A stretch of 64,000 bases of DNA from positions 124,001-188,000 of the forward strand of contig NZ_JANAVP010000007.1 of NCBI RefSeq assembly GCF_024213665.1, written 5' to 3'. The stretch's first letter is position 1. Each line of letters opens with the position of its first letter. The DNA is from Streptomyces sp. A3M-1-3 (GTDB lineage: Bacteria > Actinomycetota > Actinomycetes > Streptomycetales > Streptomycetaceae). The notes beneath the pieces are model-generated. The model made no database searches, had not been told where the DNA came from, and saw only the letters and a program-made list of their open reading frames with translations. Positions 33,903-43,216 of this stretch are shown here, one piece after another. Both the position numbers and the translations under genes were made by a program.

Positions 33903-34198
33903 GGCGCTGTCCTTCCTCTGAAGCCCATCAGGGCAGGGGTGGTTGGTTCGCTCACTGAGCGCTTCCATCCTGCCCCTTTCGGCCATAAACCGGCTGTAAG
34001 ACGATCCTCCGGGGACCGGAAGCGGGGGAATCGAGGATTCCCGGGTCTGGTGAGGTTTCTCCGGCGCGGGTGCAGGGGAGGACGACTGCACACCCGAGAT
34101 CACCCCCCGTATGTGCCGCGCCACGGCGTGCTCCAGGGGTGATCAAAACCCCGTCGGCACACCCCCGTGCCGCTGACCCACGACGAGGGGGCGCACCC

Positions 34199-34366
34199 AT
34201 GGACGCATTCACCGCTGGACTTCTGCAGCGCATAAGGACCACGGAATCGGACCTCACGCGGGCTCGCGAGACGGGCGACGACTTCCTCGCGGAGGTCGAG
34301 CAGGCAGAGCTGGACGATCTGCATCGCCTCGCCGCCGAGCACGGAGTGAAGGTCGCCGCCGCGTAG
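34199..34366 (+). CDS. Small hypothetical protein, helical
   Basis: The 55-residue protein has an ATG preceded by GAGGGGGCGC. It is almost wholly charged helix: MDAFTAGLLQRIRTTESDL, then EVEQAELDDLHRLAAEHGV. Heptad-like spacing suggests a short coiled coil. I recognise it as one of the small conserved Streptomyces proteins near cutR but know no function. A very strong terminator follows 22 bases later. Confidence 0.75.
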   Translation: MDAFTAGLLQRIRTTESDLTRARETGDDFLAEVEQAELDDLHRLAAEHGVKVAAA

Positions 34367-34388
34367 CGCCCGCCGCCCGGTCGCACGT

Positions 34389-34431
34389 ACGTAGGGCCCC
34401 GGCACCGCGGGACGGTGCCGGGGCCCTACGT
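34389..34431. terminator. Strong bidirectional terminator
   Basis: Perfect 18-bp arms (ACGTAGGGCCCCGGCACC at 34389-34406, complement at 34414-34431) surround a seven-base loop. It lies between the convergent small gene and the inositol monophosphatase gene, whose stop is at 34440. Confidence 0.88.
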
Positions 34432-34439
34432 GTCCACTG

Positions 34440-35240
34440 TCAGTCGTGCCAGGCGCCGAACTCCTCCAGCAGTGCCTGCAGCGGCTCGAAGACGCCCGGT
34501 GTCGCGGCCACCGTCAGCTCGCCCGACGGGCGTTCGCCGGGGCGGCCGCCGGTCAGGGCGCCCGCCTCGCGGGCGATCAGCTCGCCCGCCGCGAGGTCCC
34601 ACGGGTTCAGCCCGCGCTCGTAGTAGCCGTCGAGGCGGCCGGCCGCCACATCGCACAGGTCGACCGCCGCCGAGCCGCTGCGCCGGATGTCGCGCAGCCG
34701 GGGAATCAGGCGCTGGGCCACATCCGCCTGGTGGGTACGGACGGTGGTGACGTAGTTGAAACCGGTGGAGACCAGAGCCTGAGCGAGCGGCGGGGCAGGG
34801 CGACAGCGCAGCGCCCGCCCGGCTGCGTACGCGCCGCCGCCGCGCACCGAGTGGTACGTCTCGCCGCGCATCGGGGCCGCGACGACGCCCACCACGGTCT
34901 CGCCGTCGCGCTCGGCCGCGATCGAGACGGCCCAGGTCGGCAGCCCATACAGGTAGTTGACCGTGCCGTCGAGCGGATCGATGACCCAGCGGATCCCGCT
35001 GCTGCCCGCGGTGTTCGCGCCCTCCTCGCCGAGGACGCCGTCGTCGGGGCGGCGCTCTCCGAGGAAGCCGGTGATCAGCTTCTCGGCCGCGATGTCCATC
35101 TCGGTGACGACATCGATGGGGCTGGACTTGGTGGCGGCCACGCCCAGGTCGGCGGGGCGGCCGTCGCGCAGCAGATCCCCGGCCCGGCGGGCGGCCTCCA
35201 GGGCGAGGTCGAGCAGTTCGGACAGGAGAGGGTCGGTCAC
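34440..35240 (-). CDS. Inositol monophosphatase family protein
   Basis: The 266-residue metal-dependent phosphatase has the family motifs GVLGEEGANTAGSSG (metal Glu), WVIDPLDGTVNYLYGLPTW (the DPxDGT site) and GLNPWDLAAGELIAREAGA (WD...G). It would hydrolyse inositol-1-phosphate or a related sugar phosphate, which in actinobacteria feeds mycothiol and phosphatidylinositol. The GTG at 35240 has CGAGGAGC upstream. It lies 22 bases from the ferrochelatase stop, likely in one operon. Confidence 0.93.
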   Translation of the reverse strand: MTDPLLSELLDLALEAARRAGDLLRDGRPADLGVAATKSSPIDVVTEMDIAAEKLITGFLGERRPDDGVLGEEGANTAGSSGIRWVIDPLDGTVNYLYGLPTWAVSIAAERDGETVVGVVAAPMRGETYHSVRGGGAYAAGRALRCRPAPPLAQALVSTGFNYVTTVRTHQADVAQRLIPRLRDIRRSGSAAVDLCDVAAGRLDGYYERGLNPWDLAAGELIAREAGALTGGRPGERPSGELTVAATPGVFEPLQALLEEFGAWHD

Positions 35241-35262
35241 GGGTGCTCCTCGGGCGTAGGGG

Positions 35263-36399
35263 TTACGCGTACGGGCTGTCGGCGCCTGCCGCGGCGGGCC
35301 TCGGCGCGCGGGCCGGGCAGCAGCCGACCGGGCAGAGGTCGTGGCTCGGGCCGAGCGCCCCCAGCGCGCAGCGCTCCGGCGTACGCCCCCGCTCACTCGC
35401 CGCGCGCTCCAGCAGCAGGTCCCGTACCGCACCGGCGAAGCGCGGGTCGGCGCCGACGGTCGCCGACCGGGCGACGGGCAGGCCGAGTTCGGCGGCCTTC
35501 GCGGTGGCTTCGGTGTCCAGGTCGTACAGGACCTCCATGTGGTCCGAGACGAAGCCGATGGGGACCATCACGACAGCGGGTGCCCCGGCGCCGTGCAGCG
35601 ACTCGAGGTGGTCGCAGATGTCGGGCTCCAGCCAGGGGATGTGCGGGGCGCCGCTGCGCGACTGGTAGACGAGCTGCCAGGGGTGCTCGATGCCGGTCTC
35701 GGCGCGGACCTCCTCGGCGATCAACCGGGCGACCTCCAGGTGCTGCGCGACGTACGCGCCGCCCTCCCCGTTCCCGGTGTGCTCCTCCGCCGGGCCGGAG
35801 GCGTCGGCCGCTGCCTCCGGAATGGAGTGGGTGGTGAAGACGAGGTGCGCGCCGGCCCGTACGTCCTCCGGCAGCGCCGCCAGCGAGGCGAGCACCCCGT
35901 CGATCATGGGGCGTACGAAGCCGGGGTGGTTGAAGTAGTGCCGCAGCTTGTCGACGCGCGGCAGTTCCAGGCCCTCCGCCTCCAGCGTGGCGAGCGCGTC
36001 CGCGACGTTCTCCCGGTACTGCCGGCAGCCGGAGTACGAGGCGTACGCGCTGGTGGCCAGCACGGCGATACGCCGGCGGCCGTCCGCGGCCATCTCGCGC
36101 AGGGTGTCGGTCAGATGGGGCGCCCAGTTGCGGTTCCCCCAGTAGACCGGCAGGTCCAGACCGTGCTCGGCGAAGTCCTTGCGCAGGGCGTCCAGCAGCC
36201 GCCGGTTCTGGTCGTTGATCGGGCTGACCCCGCCGAAGAGGTAGTAGTGCTGACCGACCTCCTTGAGCCGCTCGCGCGGGATGCCTCGGCCGCGGGTGAC
36301 GTTCTCCAGGAACGGGACCACGTCGTCCGGGCCTTCGGGGCCGCCGAATGACAGCAGCAGGAGGGCGTCGTAAGGAGCTGCAGCGAGCTGATCGGGCAT
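35263..36399 (-). CDS. hemH: Coproporphyrin ferrochelatase
   Basis: The 378-residue protein inserts iron into (copro)porphyrin in the actinobacterial coproporphyrin-dependent haem route. Family segments: [44 protein letters not shown] with the catalytic His, and [17 protein letters not shown]. Near the C-terminus cysteines cluster in RCALGALG and [10 protein letters not shown]. Together with a more N-terminal Cys these could hold the 2Fe-2S cluster known in actinobacterial ferrochelatases. The ATG at 36399 is chosen from the [17 protein letters not shown] start. Confidence 0.95.
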   Translation of the reverse strand: MPDQLAAAPYDALLLLSFGGPEGPDDVVPFLENVTRGRGIPRERLKEVGQHYYLFGGVSPINDQNRRLLDALRKDFAEHGLDLPVYWGNRNWAPHLTDTLREMAADGRRRIAVLATSAYASYSGCRQYRENVADALATLEAEGLELPRVDKLRHYFNHPGFVRPMIDGVLASLAALPEDVRAGAHLVFTTHSIPEAAADASGPAEEHTGNGEGGAYVAQHLEVARLIAEEVRAETGIEHPWQLVYQSRSGAPHIPWLEPDICDHLESLHGAGAPAVVMVPIGFVSDHMEVLYDLDTEATAKAAELGLPVARSATVGADPRFAGAVRDLLLERAASERGRTPERCALGALGPSHDLCPVGCCPARAPRPAAAGADSPYA

Positions 36400-36526
36400 G
36401 CCTCCGATCCTGCCACCCGTCTCTGACGGGTGATAACCCGCCACGGCCCCGGCAGATCGCGGTATTACCCGCCGTCCGCCGGACGTAAGCTCTAGTGGTC
36501 GCCCACATCCCTTACCGGAGCGCCTC

Positions 36527-37771
36527 TTGCCCAGTCCCTACCGCGCGATCTTCGCCGCCCCCGGCGCCAAGGCGTTCTCGGCCGCCGGCTTCATCGGCCG
36601 GATGCCCCTGTCGATGATGGGCATCGGCATCGTGACGATGATCTCGCAGCTCACCGGGCGGTACGGGCTAGCCGGCGCCCTCTCGGCCACGGTGGCCCTC
36701 TCCGCCGCCGCCCTCGGCCCGCAGATATCCCGGCTGGTGGACCGGCACGGCCAGCGCCGGGTACTGCGCCCCGCCACCCTGGCCTCGGTCGCGGCCGTGG
36801 CCGGTCTGCTTGTCTGCGCACAGCAGGACCTGCCGGACTGGACCCTCTTCGTCTTCTCGGCCGGCGTCGGCTGTGTGCCGAGCGTCGGATCGATGGTCCG
36901 GGCCCGCTGGGCGGAGATCTACCGGGGCTCGCCCCGCGAGCTGCACACGGCGTACGCCTTCGAGTCCGTCATCGATGAGGCGTGCTTCATCTTCGGGCCG
37001 ATCGCCGCCATCGGCCTGTCCACGATCTGGTTCCCGGAAGCGGGACCGCTGGTCGCCGGCCTCTGCCTGCTGGCGGGTGTGTACCTGCTGACCGCGCAGC
37101 GGGCCACCGAACCGGTACCGCAGCCGAAGGAGCACCACACCAAGGGCTCGGCACTGCGCTCTCCGGGCCTGCAGGTACTGGTGGCCACCTTTGTGGCCAC
37201 GGGCACGATCTTCGGGTCCGTCGACGTGGTGACCGTGGCCTTCGCCGAGGAGCAGGGCCACAAGGCGGCGGCGAGCGTGGTGCTGGCCGTGTACGCGCTC
37301 GGCTCCTGCCTCGCGGGAGTGGTCTTCGGTCTGCTGCACTTGAAGGGTTCGACCGAGCGCAGGTGGCTGCTGGGCGTCTGTGCGATGGCCGTGAGTATGA
37401 TCCCCCTCCAACTGGCCGGGAGCCTGCCGTTCCTGGCCGTGGCGCTCTTTGTCGCGGGCCTTGCCGTCGCACCGACGATGGTGACCACCATGGGTCTGAT
37501 CGAGCAGTATGTACCACGCGCGAATCTGACCGAGGGCATGACCTGGGTGGGCACCGGGCTCGCGGTCGGGATCGCGCTCGGCTCTTCGGCCGCCGGCTGG
37601 GTGATCGACGCCGCCGGGGCGGAGGCCGGGTACCTGGTCTCCGCGGCGGCGGGAGTGCTCGCGGCCGCGGTGGCGTTCCTGGGGTACCACCGGCTCAGCG
37701 GGCCGGTGAAACCGGAGGGGATCGATGAGCGTGACGAGCGGGACGAGCGGGACGAAGAGCGCGTGGCGTAA
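36527..37771 (+). CDS. MFS transporter
   Basis: The 414-residue protein has twelve hydrophobic segments in two sets of six, beginning [18 protein letters not shown], with the cytoplasmic-loop signature [14 protein letters not shown] between helices 2 and 3. The TTG start has CCGGAGCG upstream; no ATG fits. The substrate is unknown. The extreme C-terminus [12 protein letters not shown] is encoded by a 9-bp tandem repeat, which also underlies the 47-base overlap with the next gene. Confidence 0.88.
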   Translation: MPSPYRAIFAAPGAKAFSAAGFIGRMPLSMMGIGIVTMISQLTGRYGLAGALSATVALSAAALGPQISRLVDRHGQRRVLRPATLASVAAVAGLLVCAQQDLPDWTLFVFSAGVGCVPSVGSMVRARWAEIYRGSPRELHTAYAFESVIDEACFIFGPIAAIGLSTIWFPEAGPLVAGLCLLAGVYLLTAQRATEPVPQPKEHHTKGSALRSPGLQVLVATFVATGTIFGSVDVVTVAFAEEQGHKAAASVVLAVYALGSCLAGVVFGLLHLKGSTERRWLLGVCAMAVSMIPLQLAGSLPFLAVALFVAGLAVAPTMVTTMGLIEQYVPRANLTEGMTWVGTGLAVGIALGSSAAGWVIDAAGAEAGYLVSAAAGVLAAAVAFLGYHRLSGPVKPEGIDERDERDERDEERVA

Positions 37772-39050
37772 CTGGGCGGGCAACGTGACCGCCCGTCCGG
37801 TACGGGAAGTCTCCCCGGCCTCGGTCGCGGAGCTGGCCGAAGCCGTCCGCAGGGCGGCCGAGGACGGCCTGCGCGTGAAGGCCGTCGGCAGCGGCCACTC
37901 CTTCACCGCGACCGCCGCCACTGACGGTCTTCTCGTACGCCCCGAACTGCTCACCGGTATCCGGGACATCGACCGCGAGGCCGGCACGGTGACGGTCGAG
38001 GCGGGCACCCCGCTGAAGCGGCTGAACGTGGCGCTGGCCCGGGAGGGCCTGTCGCTCACGAACATGGGCGACATCATGACGCAGACGGTGGCCGGGGCGA
38101 CCAGCACCGGCACCCACGGCACCGGCCGCGACTCGGCCTCGATCGCCGCGCAGATCACGGCGCTCGAACTGGTGACGGCCGACGGATCGGTGCTGACCTG
38201 TTCGGAGAAGGAGAATCCGGATGTCTTCGCGGCCGCCCGGATCGGGCTCGGCGCGCTGGGCATCGTCACCGCGATCACCTTTGCCGTGGAGCCGGTCTTC
38301 CTGCTGACCGCCCGCGAGGAGCCGATGGCCTTCGACCGGGTCACGGACGAATTCGACGGCCACGTCGCGGAGAACGAGCACTTCGAGTTCTACTGGTTCC
38401 CGCACACCGGCAACTGCAACACCAAGCGCAACAACCGCAGCGCGGGCCCGTCCGCCCCGACCTCGCCGGTCGCCGGCTGGATCGAGGACGAGTTCCTCTC
38501 CAACGGCCTCTTCCAGGTGATCTGTTCGCTGGGCCGGGCGGTGCCCGCGACGATCCCCGCCGTCGCCGAGGTCTCCAGCCGGGCGCTGTCCGCGCGTACC
38601 TACACCGACATCCCTTACAAGGTCTTCACCAGCCCGCGCCGGGTGCGCTTCATGGAGATGGAGTACGCCGTTCCGCGCGAGGCCGCGATCGGGGCGCTGC
38701 GCGAGGTGAAGGCGATGGTGGAGCGCTCGGATCTGCGGATCAGTTTCCCGGTGGAGGTACGGACCGCCCCGGCGGACGACATCGTGCTGTCGACGGCCGC
38801 CGGCCGGGACACCGCCTACATCGCCGTGCACATGTACCGGGGGACCCCGTACCAGGCGTACTTCACCGCGGTCGAGCGGATCATGACCGCGCACGGCGGC
38901 CGGCCGCACTGGGGCAAGGTGCACACGCGCGACGCGGAGTACTTCGCCGATGTGTACCCGCGCTTTGGTGAGTTCATCGCACTGCGGGACCGGCTGGACC
39001 CCGAGCGGCGGTTCGGCAACGACTATCTGCGGCGGGTGCTTGGCGCCTGA
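37725..39050 (+). CDS. D-arabinono-1,4-lactone oxidase family FAD enzyme
   Basis: The 441-residue flavoprotein has an FAD-binding part with VKAVGSGHSFTATAATDGLL, LTNMGDIMTQTVAGATSTGT and GLGALGIVTAITFAVEP, and an ALO C-terminal domain ending RPHWGKVHTRDAEYF. It would oxidise a sugar lactone or alditol with oxygen; which one is uncertain. The ATG has GGAGGGG upstream, and the gene starts inside the MFS gene, so the two are co-expressed. A 10-bp imperfect tandem repeat begins at its TGA stop. Confidence 0.9.
   Translation: MSVTSGTSGTKSAWRNWAGNVTARPVREVSPASVAELAEAVRRAAEDGLRVKAVGSGHSFTATAATDGLLVRPELLTGIRDIDREAGTVTVEAGTPLKRLNVALAREGLSLTNMGDIMTQTVAGATSTGTHGTGRDSASIAAQITALELVTADGSVLTCSEKENPDVFAAARIGLGALGIVTAITFAVEPVFLLTAREEPMAFDRVTDEFDGHVAENEHFEFYWFPHTGNCNTKRNNRSAGPSAPTSPVAGWIEDEFLSNGLFQVICSLGRAVPATIPAVAEVSSRALSARTYTDIPYKVFTSPRRVRFMEMEYAVPREAAIGALREVKAMVERSDLRISFPVEVRTAPADDIVLSTAAGRDTAYIAVHMYRGTPYQAYFTAVERIMTAHGGRPHWGKVHTRDAEYFADVYPRFGEFIALRDRLDPERRFGNDYLRRVLGA
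37727..37753. repeat. 9-bp tandem repeat at the MFS/lactone-oxidase gene overlap
   Basis: GAGCGTGAC, GAGCGGGAC, GAGCGGGAC (37727-37753) encode DERDERDE in the MFS frame. They also form the first codons of the lactone oxidase (SVTSGTSGT). Confidence 0.85.
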
Positions 39051-39067
39051 GAGCCCGTCAGAGCCCG
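39048..39067. repeat. 10-bp tandem repeat starting at the lactone oxidase stop codon
   Basis: TGAGAGCCCG at 39048-39057 is followed directly by TCAGAGCCCG at 39058-39067, one mismatch. The first copy begins with the stop codon. Confidence 0.7.
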
Positions 39068-39429
39068 CCGGGGAAGGGGCCTCCGGTGAAGTCGGGCGGC
39101 GTGCCGGTCCACCCAGGTGGCCCGAATGGAGTACTGTGGCGAGCCCTGGGGCCGGTCTTCTTCACGGATGCCCGACCCGAGGGAGGGGGCCGAACGTGGC
39201 ACTCGATCCGGCGGCGCCGCGGCACCGCACGGGCGCCTGCTGCACAGAGTGACCGACCGTCACTTTGCGTTGCAAGCAGGTAACCGTGCCATAACGGCGA
39301 TCCAGGGCCCACGCCCGACACGCCGGGCAACTCGGCAAGGTTGTGGCAGGCTGCACCCGGGCAGGCCACACTCGACTAGCGGAAGCAGCGACGCACGTGA
39401 CGTCGGCAGGCACCACCCGGGAGGTCCCC
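39051..39429. other. Intergenic region upstream of sepH
   Basis: No gene is supported in these 379 bases on either strand. Apart from the repeat at 39048-39067 it should hold the sepH promoter; TTGCAA near 39272 with a TA-rich CCATAACG downstream is a weak candidate. GGGAGG just before 39430 is the sepH ribosome-binding site. Confidence 0.4.
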
Positions 39430-40473
39430 ATGCCCGAACTGCGTGTCGTGGCCGTCTCCAATGACGGCACACGACTGGTGCTCAAGGCTGCGGACAGCAC
39501 GGAGTACACCCTTCCGATCGACGAACGGCTGCGCGCGGCCGTGCGCAACGACCGTGCCCGCCTCGGCCAGATCGAGATCGAGGTGGAGAGCCACCTCCGC
39601 CCCCGCGACATCCAGGCCCGTATACGCGCAGGCGCCTCGGCGGAGGAGGTCGCCCAGCTCGCCGGCATCCCCGTCGACCGCGTACGCCGCTTCGAAGGAC
39701 CCGTGCTGGCCGAGCGTGCCTTCATGGCCGAGCGGGCCCGGAAGACGCCCGTGCGCCGCCCCGGCGAGAACACCGGCCCCCAGCTCGGCGAGGCGGTGCA
39801 GGAGCGCCTGCTGCTGCGCGGGGCCGACAAGGACACCGTGCAGTGGGACTCCTGGCGCCGCGACGACGGCACCTGGGAAGTCCTGCTGGTGTACCGGGTC
39901 GCGGGCGAGCCGCACTCGGCGAGCTGGACGTACGACCCGCCCCGGCGGCTCGTCCAGGCTGTCGACGACGAGGCGCGCTCGCTGATCGGCGAGTCCGACG
40001 ACATGGCGGCCGCGCCCGAGCCCAGCTTCCCGTTCGTGCCGCGGATCGCCCGGCTGCCCAGGGACCGGCCGCTGGACCGCGCGCTCGACCGGCAGTTGGA
40101 GCGGCCCTCGATCCCCTCCCCCGCCGCGCCGCCGGAGCCGGAGGAGGAGCGGGACTCGCTGACCAGCCTGCTGGAGGCGGTACCGAGCTTCCGCGGCGAC
40201 CTGGTCGTCCCGGAGCGTCCGGCCGCGCCGGAGCCGACCCGGGACGAGCCCGAGCCGGAGGCCGAGGAGCCGCCGGCGCCGGCCGCTTCCGCCGGGGCCG
40301 GATCGGCGTACGCGGATGTGCTGATGCCGCGGGCGGTCGCCGGCCACCGTGACCGGCTCACCGGGACGACGGACCGCCAGGCAGAGGCCGACGGGGTCCG
40401 GCCGGGGCGGCGCGCTGCCGTGCCGAGCTGGGACGAGATCGTCTTCGGCACGCGGCGCAAGAAGCAGGAGTAG
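39430..40473 (+). CDS. sepH: SepH, FtsZ-associated septation protein
   Basis: The 347-residue protein has the DUF3071 N-terminal domain (MPELRVVAVSNDGTRLVLKA, then LPIDERLRAAVRNDRARLGQ). A helix-turn-helix-like motif follows (LRPRDIQARIRAGASAEEVA, QLAGIPVDRVRRFEGPVLAE). A Pro/Glu-rich disordered region leads to a basic end (VFGTRRKKQE). SepH binds FtsZ and promotes regular sporulation septa in Streptomyces. GGGAGG precedes the ATG. The stop codon lies in a 15-bp tandem repeat, and a terminator follows at 40505. Confidence 0.95.
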   Translation: MPELRVVAVSNDGTRLVLKAADSTEYTLPIDERLRAAVRNDRARLGQIEIEVESHLRPRDIQARIRAGASAEEVAQLAGIPVDRVRRFEGPVLAERAFMAERARKTPVRRPGENTGPQLGEAVQERLLLRGADKDTVQWDSWRRDDGTWEVLLVYRVAGEPHSASWTYDPPRRLVQAVDDEARSLIGESDDMAAAPEPSFPFVPRIARLPRDRPLDRALDRQLERPSIPSPAAPPEPEEERDSLTSLLEAVPSFRGDLVVPERPAAPEPTRDEPEPEAEEPPAPAASAGAGSAYADVLMPRAVAGHRDRLTGTTDRQAEADGVRPGRRAAVPSWDEIVFGTRRKKQE

Positions 40474-40491
40474 CCGAAGTAGGAGTAGCCG
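40466..40491. repeat. 15-bp-period tandem repeat covering the sepH stop codon
   Basis: AGGAGTAGCCG occurs at 40466-40476 and 40481-40491. The TAG stop at 40471-40473 is inside the first copy and reappears in the second. Confidence 0.8.
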
Positions 40492-40504
40492 GACCACGGC
40501 CTCG

Positions 40505-40535
40505 AGGGGCCCGTACGCGAGTCGTACGGGCCCCT
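40505..40535. terminator. Terminator downstream of sepH
   Basis: Perfect 13-bp arms (AGGGGCCCGTACG at 40505-40517, complement at 40523-40535) surround a five-base loop, 31 bases after the sepH stop. Confidence 0.85.
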
Positions 40536-40672
40536 GAGCGTGCCTGGCCAGGGGTGTTTCTCGGATCTCCGTGGGAGAAGGAGCGGGGTCTGGTGGCACC
40601 ACCCGTGCCCGAAGGGCTACGGGGGAGTGCGTGCCAGGGCTCGCGACGCCGCGGAGAGCCGAGAAGCATCCC

Positions 40673-41506
40673 CTAGAGCGGGTCGGGGCCGGTGGCCACC
40701 GGGCGGGACTCGTCCGCGGACCACTCGGACCAGGATCCCGCGTACAGCCCGGCGGGAATGCCCGCGATCTCCAGCGCCAGCACCTCGTGCGCTCCGGAGA
40801 CGCCGGAACCGCAGTAGACACCGACCTCCCCCGCGGTCTCCCCGAGCGCCTTGAAGCGGTCGGCGAGCGCGCCCGCGGGCAGGAACCGGCCGTCCGCGCC
40901 CACGTTCTCGGTGGTCGGCGCCGACACCGCGCCCGGGATGTGCCCGCCCACCCGGTCGATCGGCTCCACATCGCCGCGGTAGCGCTCGGCCGCACGCGCG
41001 TCCAGCAGCAGGCCGGAGCGGGCCAGCGCCGCCGCTGCGTCCGCGTCGAGGAGCGGCAGCGACCCCGGTACGGGCATGAAGTCGCCCTCGGCCGGAGCGG
41101 GGGTCGACTCGGACAGGACGCCCCCGTCGGCCGTCCACGCGGCCAGGCCGCCGTCCAGGACCCGTACCGACGGATGACCGGTCCAGCGCAGCAGCCACCA
41201 GGCGCGTGCCGCCGCCCAGCCCTGCCCGCCGTCGTACACCACGACGGGAGAGTCCTCGCAGACCCCGGCCCGGCGCATCACCGCGCCGAAAGCGGGAACC
41301 TCGGGAAGGGGATGCCGGCCACCGGATCCGGCCGGCCCCGCCAGTTCCTTGTCGAGATCCACATAGACGGCGCCGGGGATGTGCCCGTCCTCGTACTGGG
41401 GCCGGAGGTTCGGCCCGGCCAGCTGCCAGCGGACGTCCAACAGCACCGGCGGCCGCGGGCCGGCCAGCTCACTCGCAAGATCAGGTACGGAGATAATGGC
41501 GTTCAT
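40673..41506 (-). CDS. sseA: Rhodanese-type sulfurtransferase
   Basis: The 277-residue protein has two rhodanese domains. The first is inactive-type (LLDVRWQLAGPNLRPQYEDG, HIPGAVYVDLDKELAGP). The second carries the catalytic loop GVYCGSGVSGAHEVLALE with the persulfide cysteine. It resembles 3-mercaptopyruvate/thiosulfate sulfurtransferases. GAGG lies nine bases before the ATG at 41506. It is divergent from the VOC gene across about 220 bases. Confidence 0.93.
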   Translation of the reverse strand: MNAIISVPDLASELAGPRPPVLLDVRWQLAGPNLRPQYEDGHIPGAVYVDLDKELAGPAGSGGRHPLPEVPAFGAVMRRAGVCEDSPVVVYDGGQGWAAARAWWLLRWTGHPSVRVLDGGLAAWTADGGVLSESTPAPAEGDFMPVPGSLPLLDADAAAALARSGLLLDARAAERYRGDVEPIDRVGGHIPGAVSAPTTENVGADGRFLPAGALADRFKALGETAGEVGVYCGSGVSGAHEVLALEIAGIPAGLYAGSWSEWSADESRPVATGPDPL

Positions 41507-41725
41507 ACGTGACATCCTCGCGCAGAGACCGCCCCGGGTGACGACTCCGCAGCGGAAAGCCCCCCGCAAATCGGCCAACCTCCCACGGGAACACGCACAA
41601 TCCGGCGCGGCCGGGGCACAGAGCGCGACAGGTGGTGCAAGCATCTGGGCGGGAGCGCGCGTACGTCCCACCGCGCGCCCCGGATCCTGCGCACGGCCAC
41701 CCGATGGTCCGAGGAGAGAGTGACG

Positions 41726-42502
41726 ATGACGGAGGCAGTGACTCGGCGCACACCAGGCACGCCCTGCTGGGTCAGCCTGATGGTGCACGACCTTGCCGCG
41801 ACCCAGGAGTTCTACGGAGCGCTGTTCGGCTGGGAGTTCCGGCCGGGGCCGACGCAGCTGGGCCCGTACGTCCGGGCGCTGCTCGACGGCAAGGAGGTTG
41901 CCGGGATCGGTGAGCTGCCGCCCGAGCGTCATCTCCCGATCGCCTGGACGACGTACCTCGCCACCGACGACGCCGACTCGACCGCGGAAACGATCCGGAG
42001 CTGCGGCGGAACGGTCGCGGTCGGTCCGCTGCAGGCGGGCGACGCGGGGCGGCTCGCCATCGGATCCGACCCCGGCGGGGCGGTGTTCGGCATCTGGCAG
42101 GCCGGCTCGCACGTCGGCACGATGGTGGCGGGGGCGCCCGGCACACCCGTGTGGAACGAGCTGGTGACGCCGGAGACCATGACGGTCGGGAAGTTCTACG
42201 AGGCTCTGTTCGGCTATGAGTCCGAGGCGGTCGTCTCGGCCGACTTCGACTATCTGACGCTGCACCTGCAAGGCCGTCCGGTGGCCTCGGTGCACGGCGT
42301 CGGGCGGGCGCTGCCGAGGAACCGGGGGGCGCACTGGATGACGTACTTCGAGGTGGCCGACGCCGACGAGGCCGCCCGGCGGGTGACCGAACTCGGCGGT
42401 CAGGTGCTCCAGCCGCCGCGGGAAGGGGCGAGCGGGCGGCTGGCGTTGGTGGCCGACCCGGAGGGCGCGGTGTTCACGGTCGTACGGACAGGACCTAGCT
42501 GA
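41726..42502 (+). CDS. VOC-family protein with two glyoxalase-like domains
   Basis: The 258-residue protein has two tandem VOC modules. The first begins GTPCWVSLMVHDLAATQEFY and the second GTPVWNELVTPETMTVGKFY. Each ends with a motif of the LVADPEGAVFTVV type. Such pairs occur in hydroxylases and antibiotic-binding proteins; no substrate is evident. ATG 41726 is preferred to GTG 41720 because the GAGGAGAG site is then eight bases away. It overlaps the convergent tdk gene by eight bases. Confidence 0.88.
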   Translation: MTEAVTRRTPGTPCWVSLMVHDLAATQEFYGALFGWEFRPGPTQLGPYVRALLDGKEVAGIGELPPERHLPIAWTTYLATDDADSTAETIRSCGGTVAVGPLQAGDAGRLAIGSDPGGAVFGIWQAGSHVGTMVAGAPGTPVWNELVTPETMTVGKFYEALFGYESEAVVSADFDYLTLHLQGRPVASVHGVGRALPRNRGAHWMTYFEVADADEAARRVTELGGQVLQPPREGASGRLALVADPEGAVFTVVRTGPS

Positions 42503-43157
42503 CGCCCGAGCCGAGCTCGACGGGAAGGACATCCGGGGAGAGGGCGGCGGCGCGGGCGGCCGCGGCCGTCATCCGGCGCCGGTGGTGACGGCGGCACAGC
42601 ACCTCGTAGCCGATCTCGTCCGCCGACTGGTTGACGTCACCGACGACCACCTGGGCGCCCTCGACGACCATCCGGCCGTTTATCGTACGGGCGTTGTGGG
42701 TGGCCCGGGCACCGCACCAGCACAGTGCCTCGACCTGGAGGACCTCGACGCGGTCGGCGAGTTCGACCAGGCGCTGCGAGCCGGGGAAGAGCTTGGAGCG
42801 GAAGTCGGTGGTGATGCCGAAGGCGAAGACGTCGAGTTCGAGGTCGTCGACGACCCGGGCGAGCTGGCCGATCTGCTCCGGCGCGAGGAACTGCGCCTCG
42901 TCCGCGATCACATAGTCGGCCCGGCCGCCCTTGGAGAGATGGCCGACGAGGTAGGCGTAGAAGTCGAAGTCCTCACCCGCCTCGACGGCCTCGGTGACCA
43001 GGCCGAGCCGGGAGGACAGCTTGCCCTCGCCCGCGCGGTCGTCGCGGGTGAAGATCATGCCCTGCAGGCCGCGTGCCGAGCGGTTGTGCTCGATCTGCAG
43101 CGCGAGAGTCGACTTCCCACAATCCATGGTTCCGGAGAAGAACACCAGCTCGGGCAT
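42495..43157 (-). CDS. tdk: Thymidine kinase
   Basis: The 220-residue enzyme has the P-loop FFSGTMDCGKSTLALQIEHN, DEAQFLAPEQIGQLARVVDD (Mg/catalytic Glu) and lid region FGITTDFRSKLFPGSQRLVE. The zinc-site cysteines are seen in ALCWCGARATHNARTINGR and VLCRRHHRRR. It phosphorylates thymidine for salvage. The zinc site has CxC rather than CxxC in the first half and a lone Cys in the second half, as in some actinobacterial enzymes. ATG at 43157. Confidence 0.95.
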   Translation of the reverse strand: MPELVFFSGTMDCGKSTLALQIEHNRSARGLQGMIFTRDDRAGEGKLSSRLGLVTEAVEAGEDFDFYAYLVGHLSKGGRADYVIADEAQFLAPEQIGQLARVVDDLELDVFAFGITTDFRSKLFPGSQRLVELADRVEVLQVEALCWCGARATHNARTINGRMVVEGAQVVVGDVNQSADEIGYEVLCRRHHRRRMTAAAARAAALSPDVLPVELGSGVS

Positions 43158-43195
43158 GGAGAAGTGACAACCTTTCAGGACCGGTACGGCGGAAG

Positions 43196-43216
43196 GGGTT
43201 ACGGGTTACGGATTAC
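43196..43216. repeat. 7-bp tandem repeat covering the phosphatase stop codon
   Basis: GGGTTAC, GGGTTAC, GGATTAC (43196-43216). The TAA stop of the leftward phosphatase gene is read from the last copy (43213-43215), and the same trinucleotide recurs in the other copies. Confidence 0.8.
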
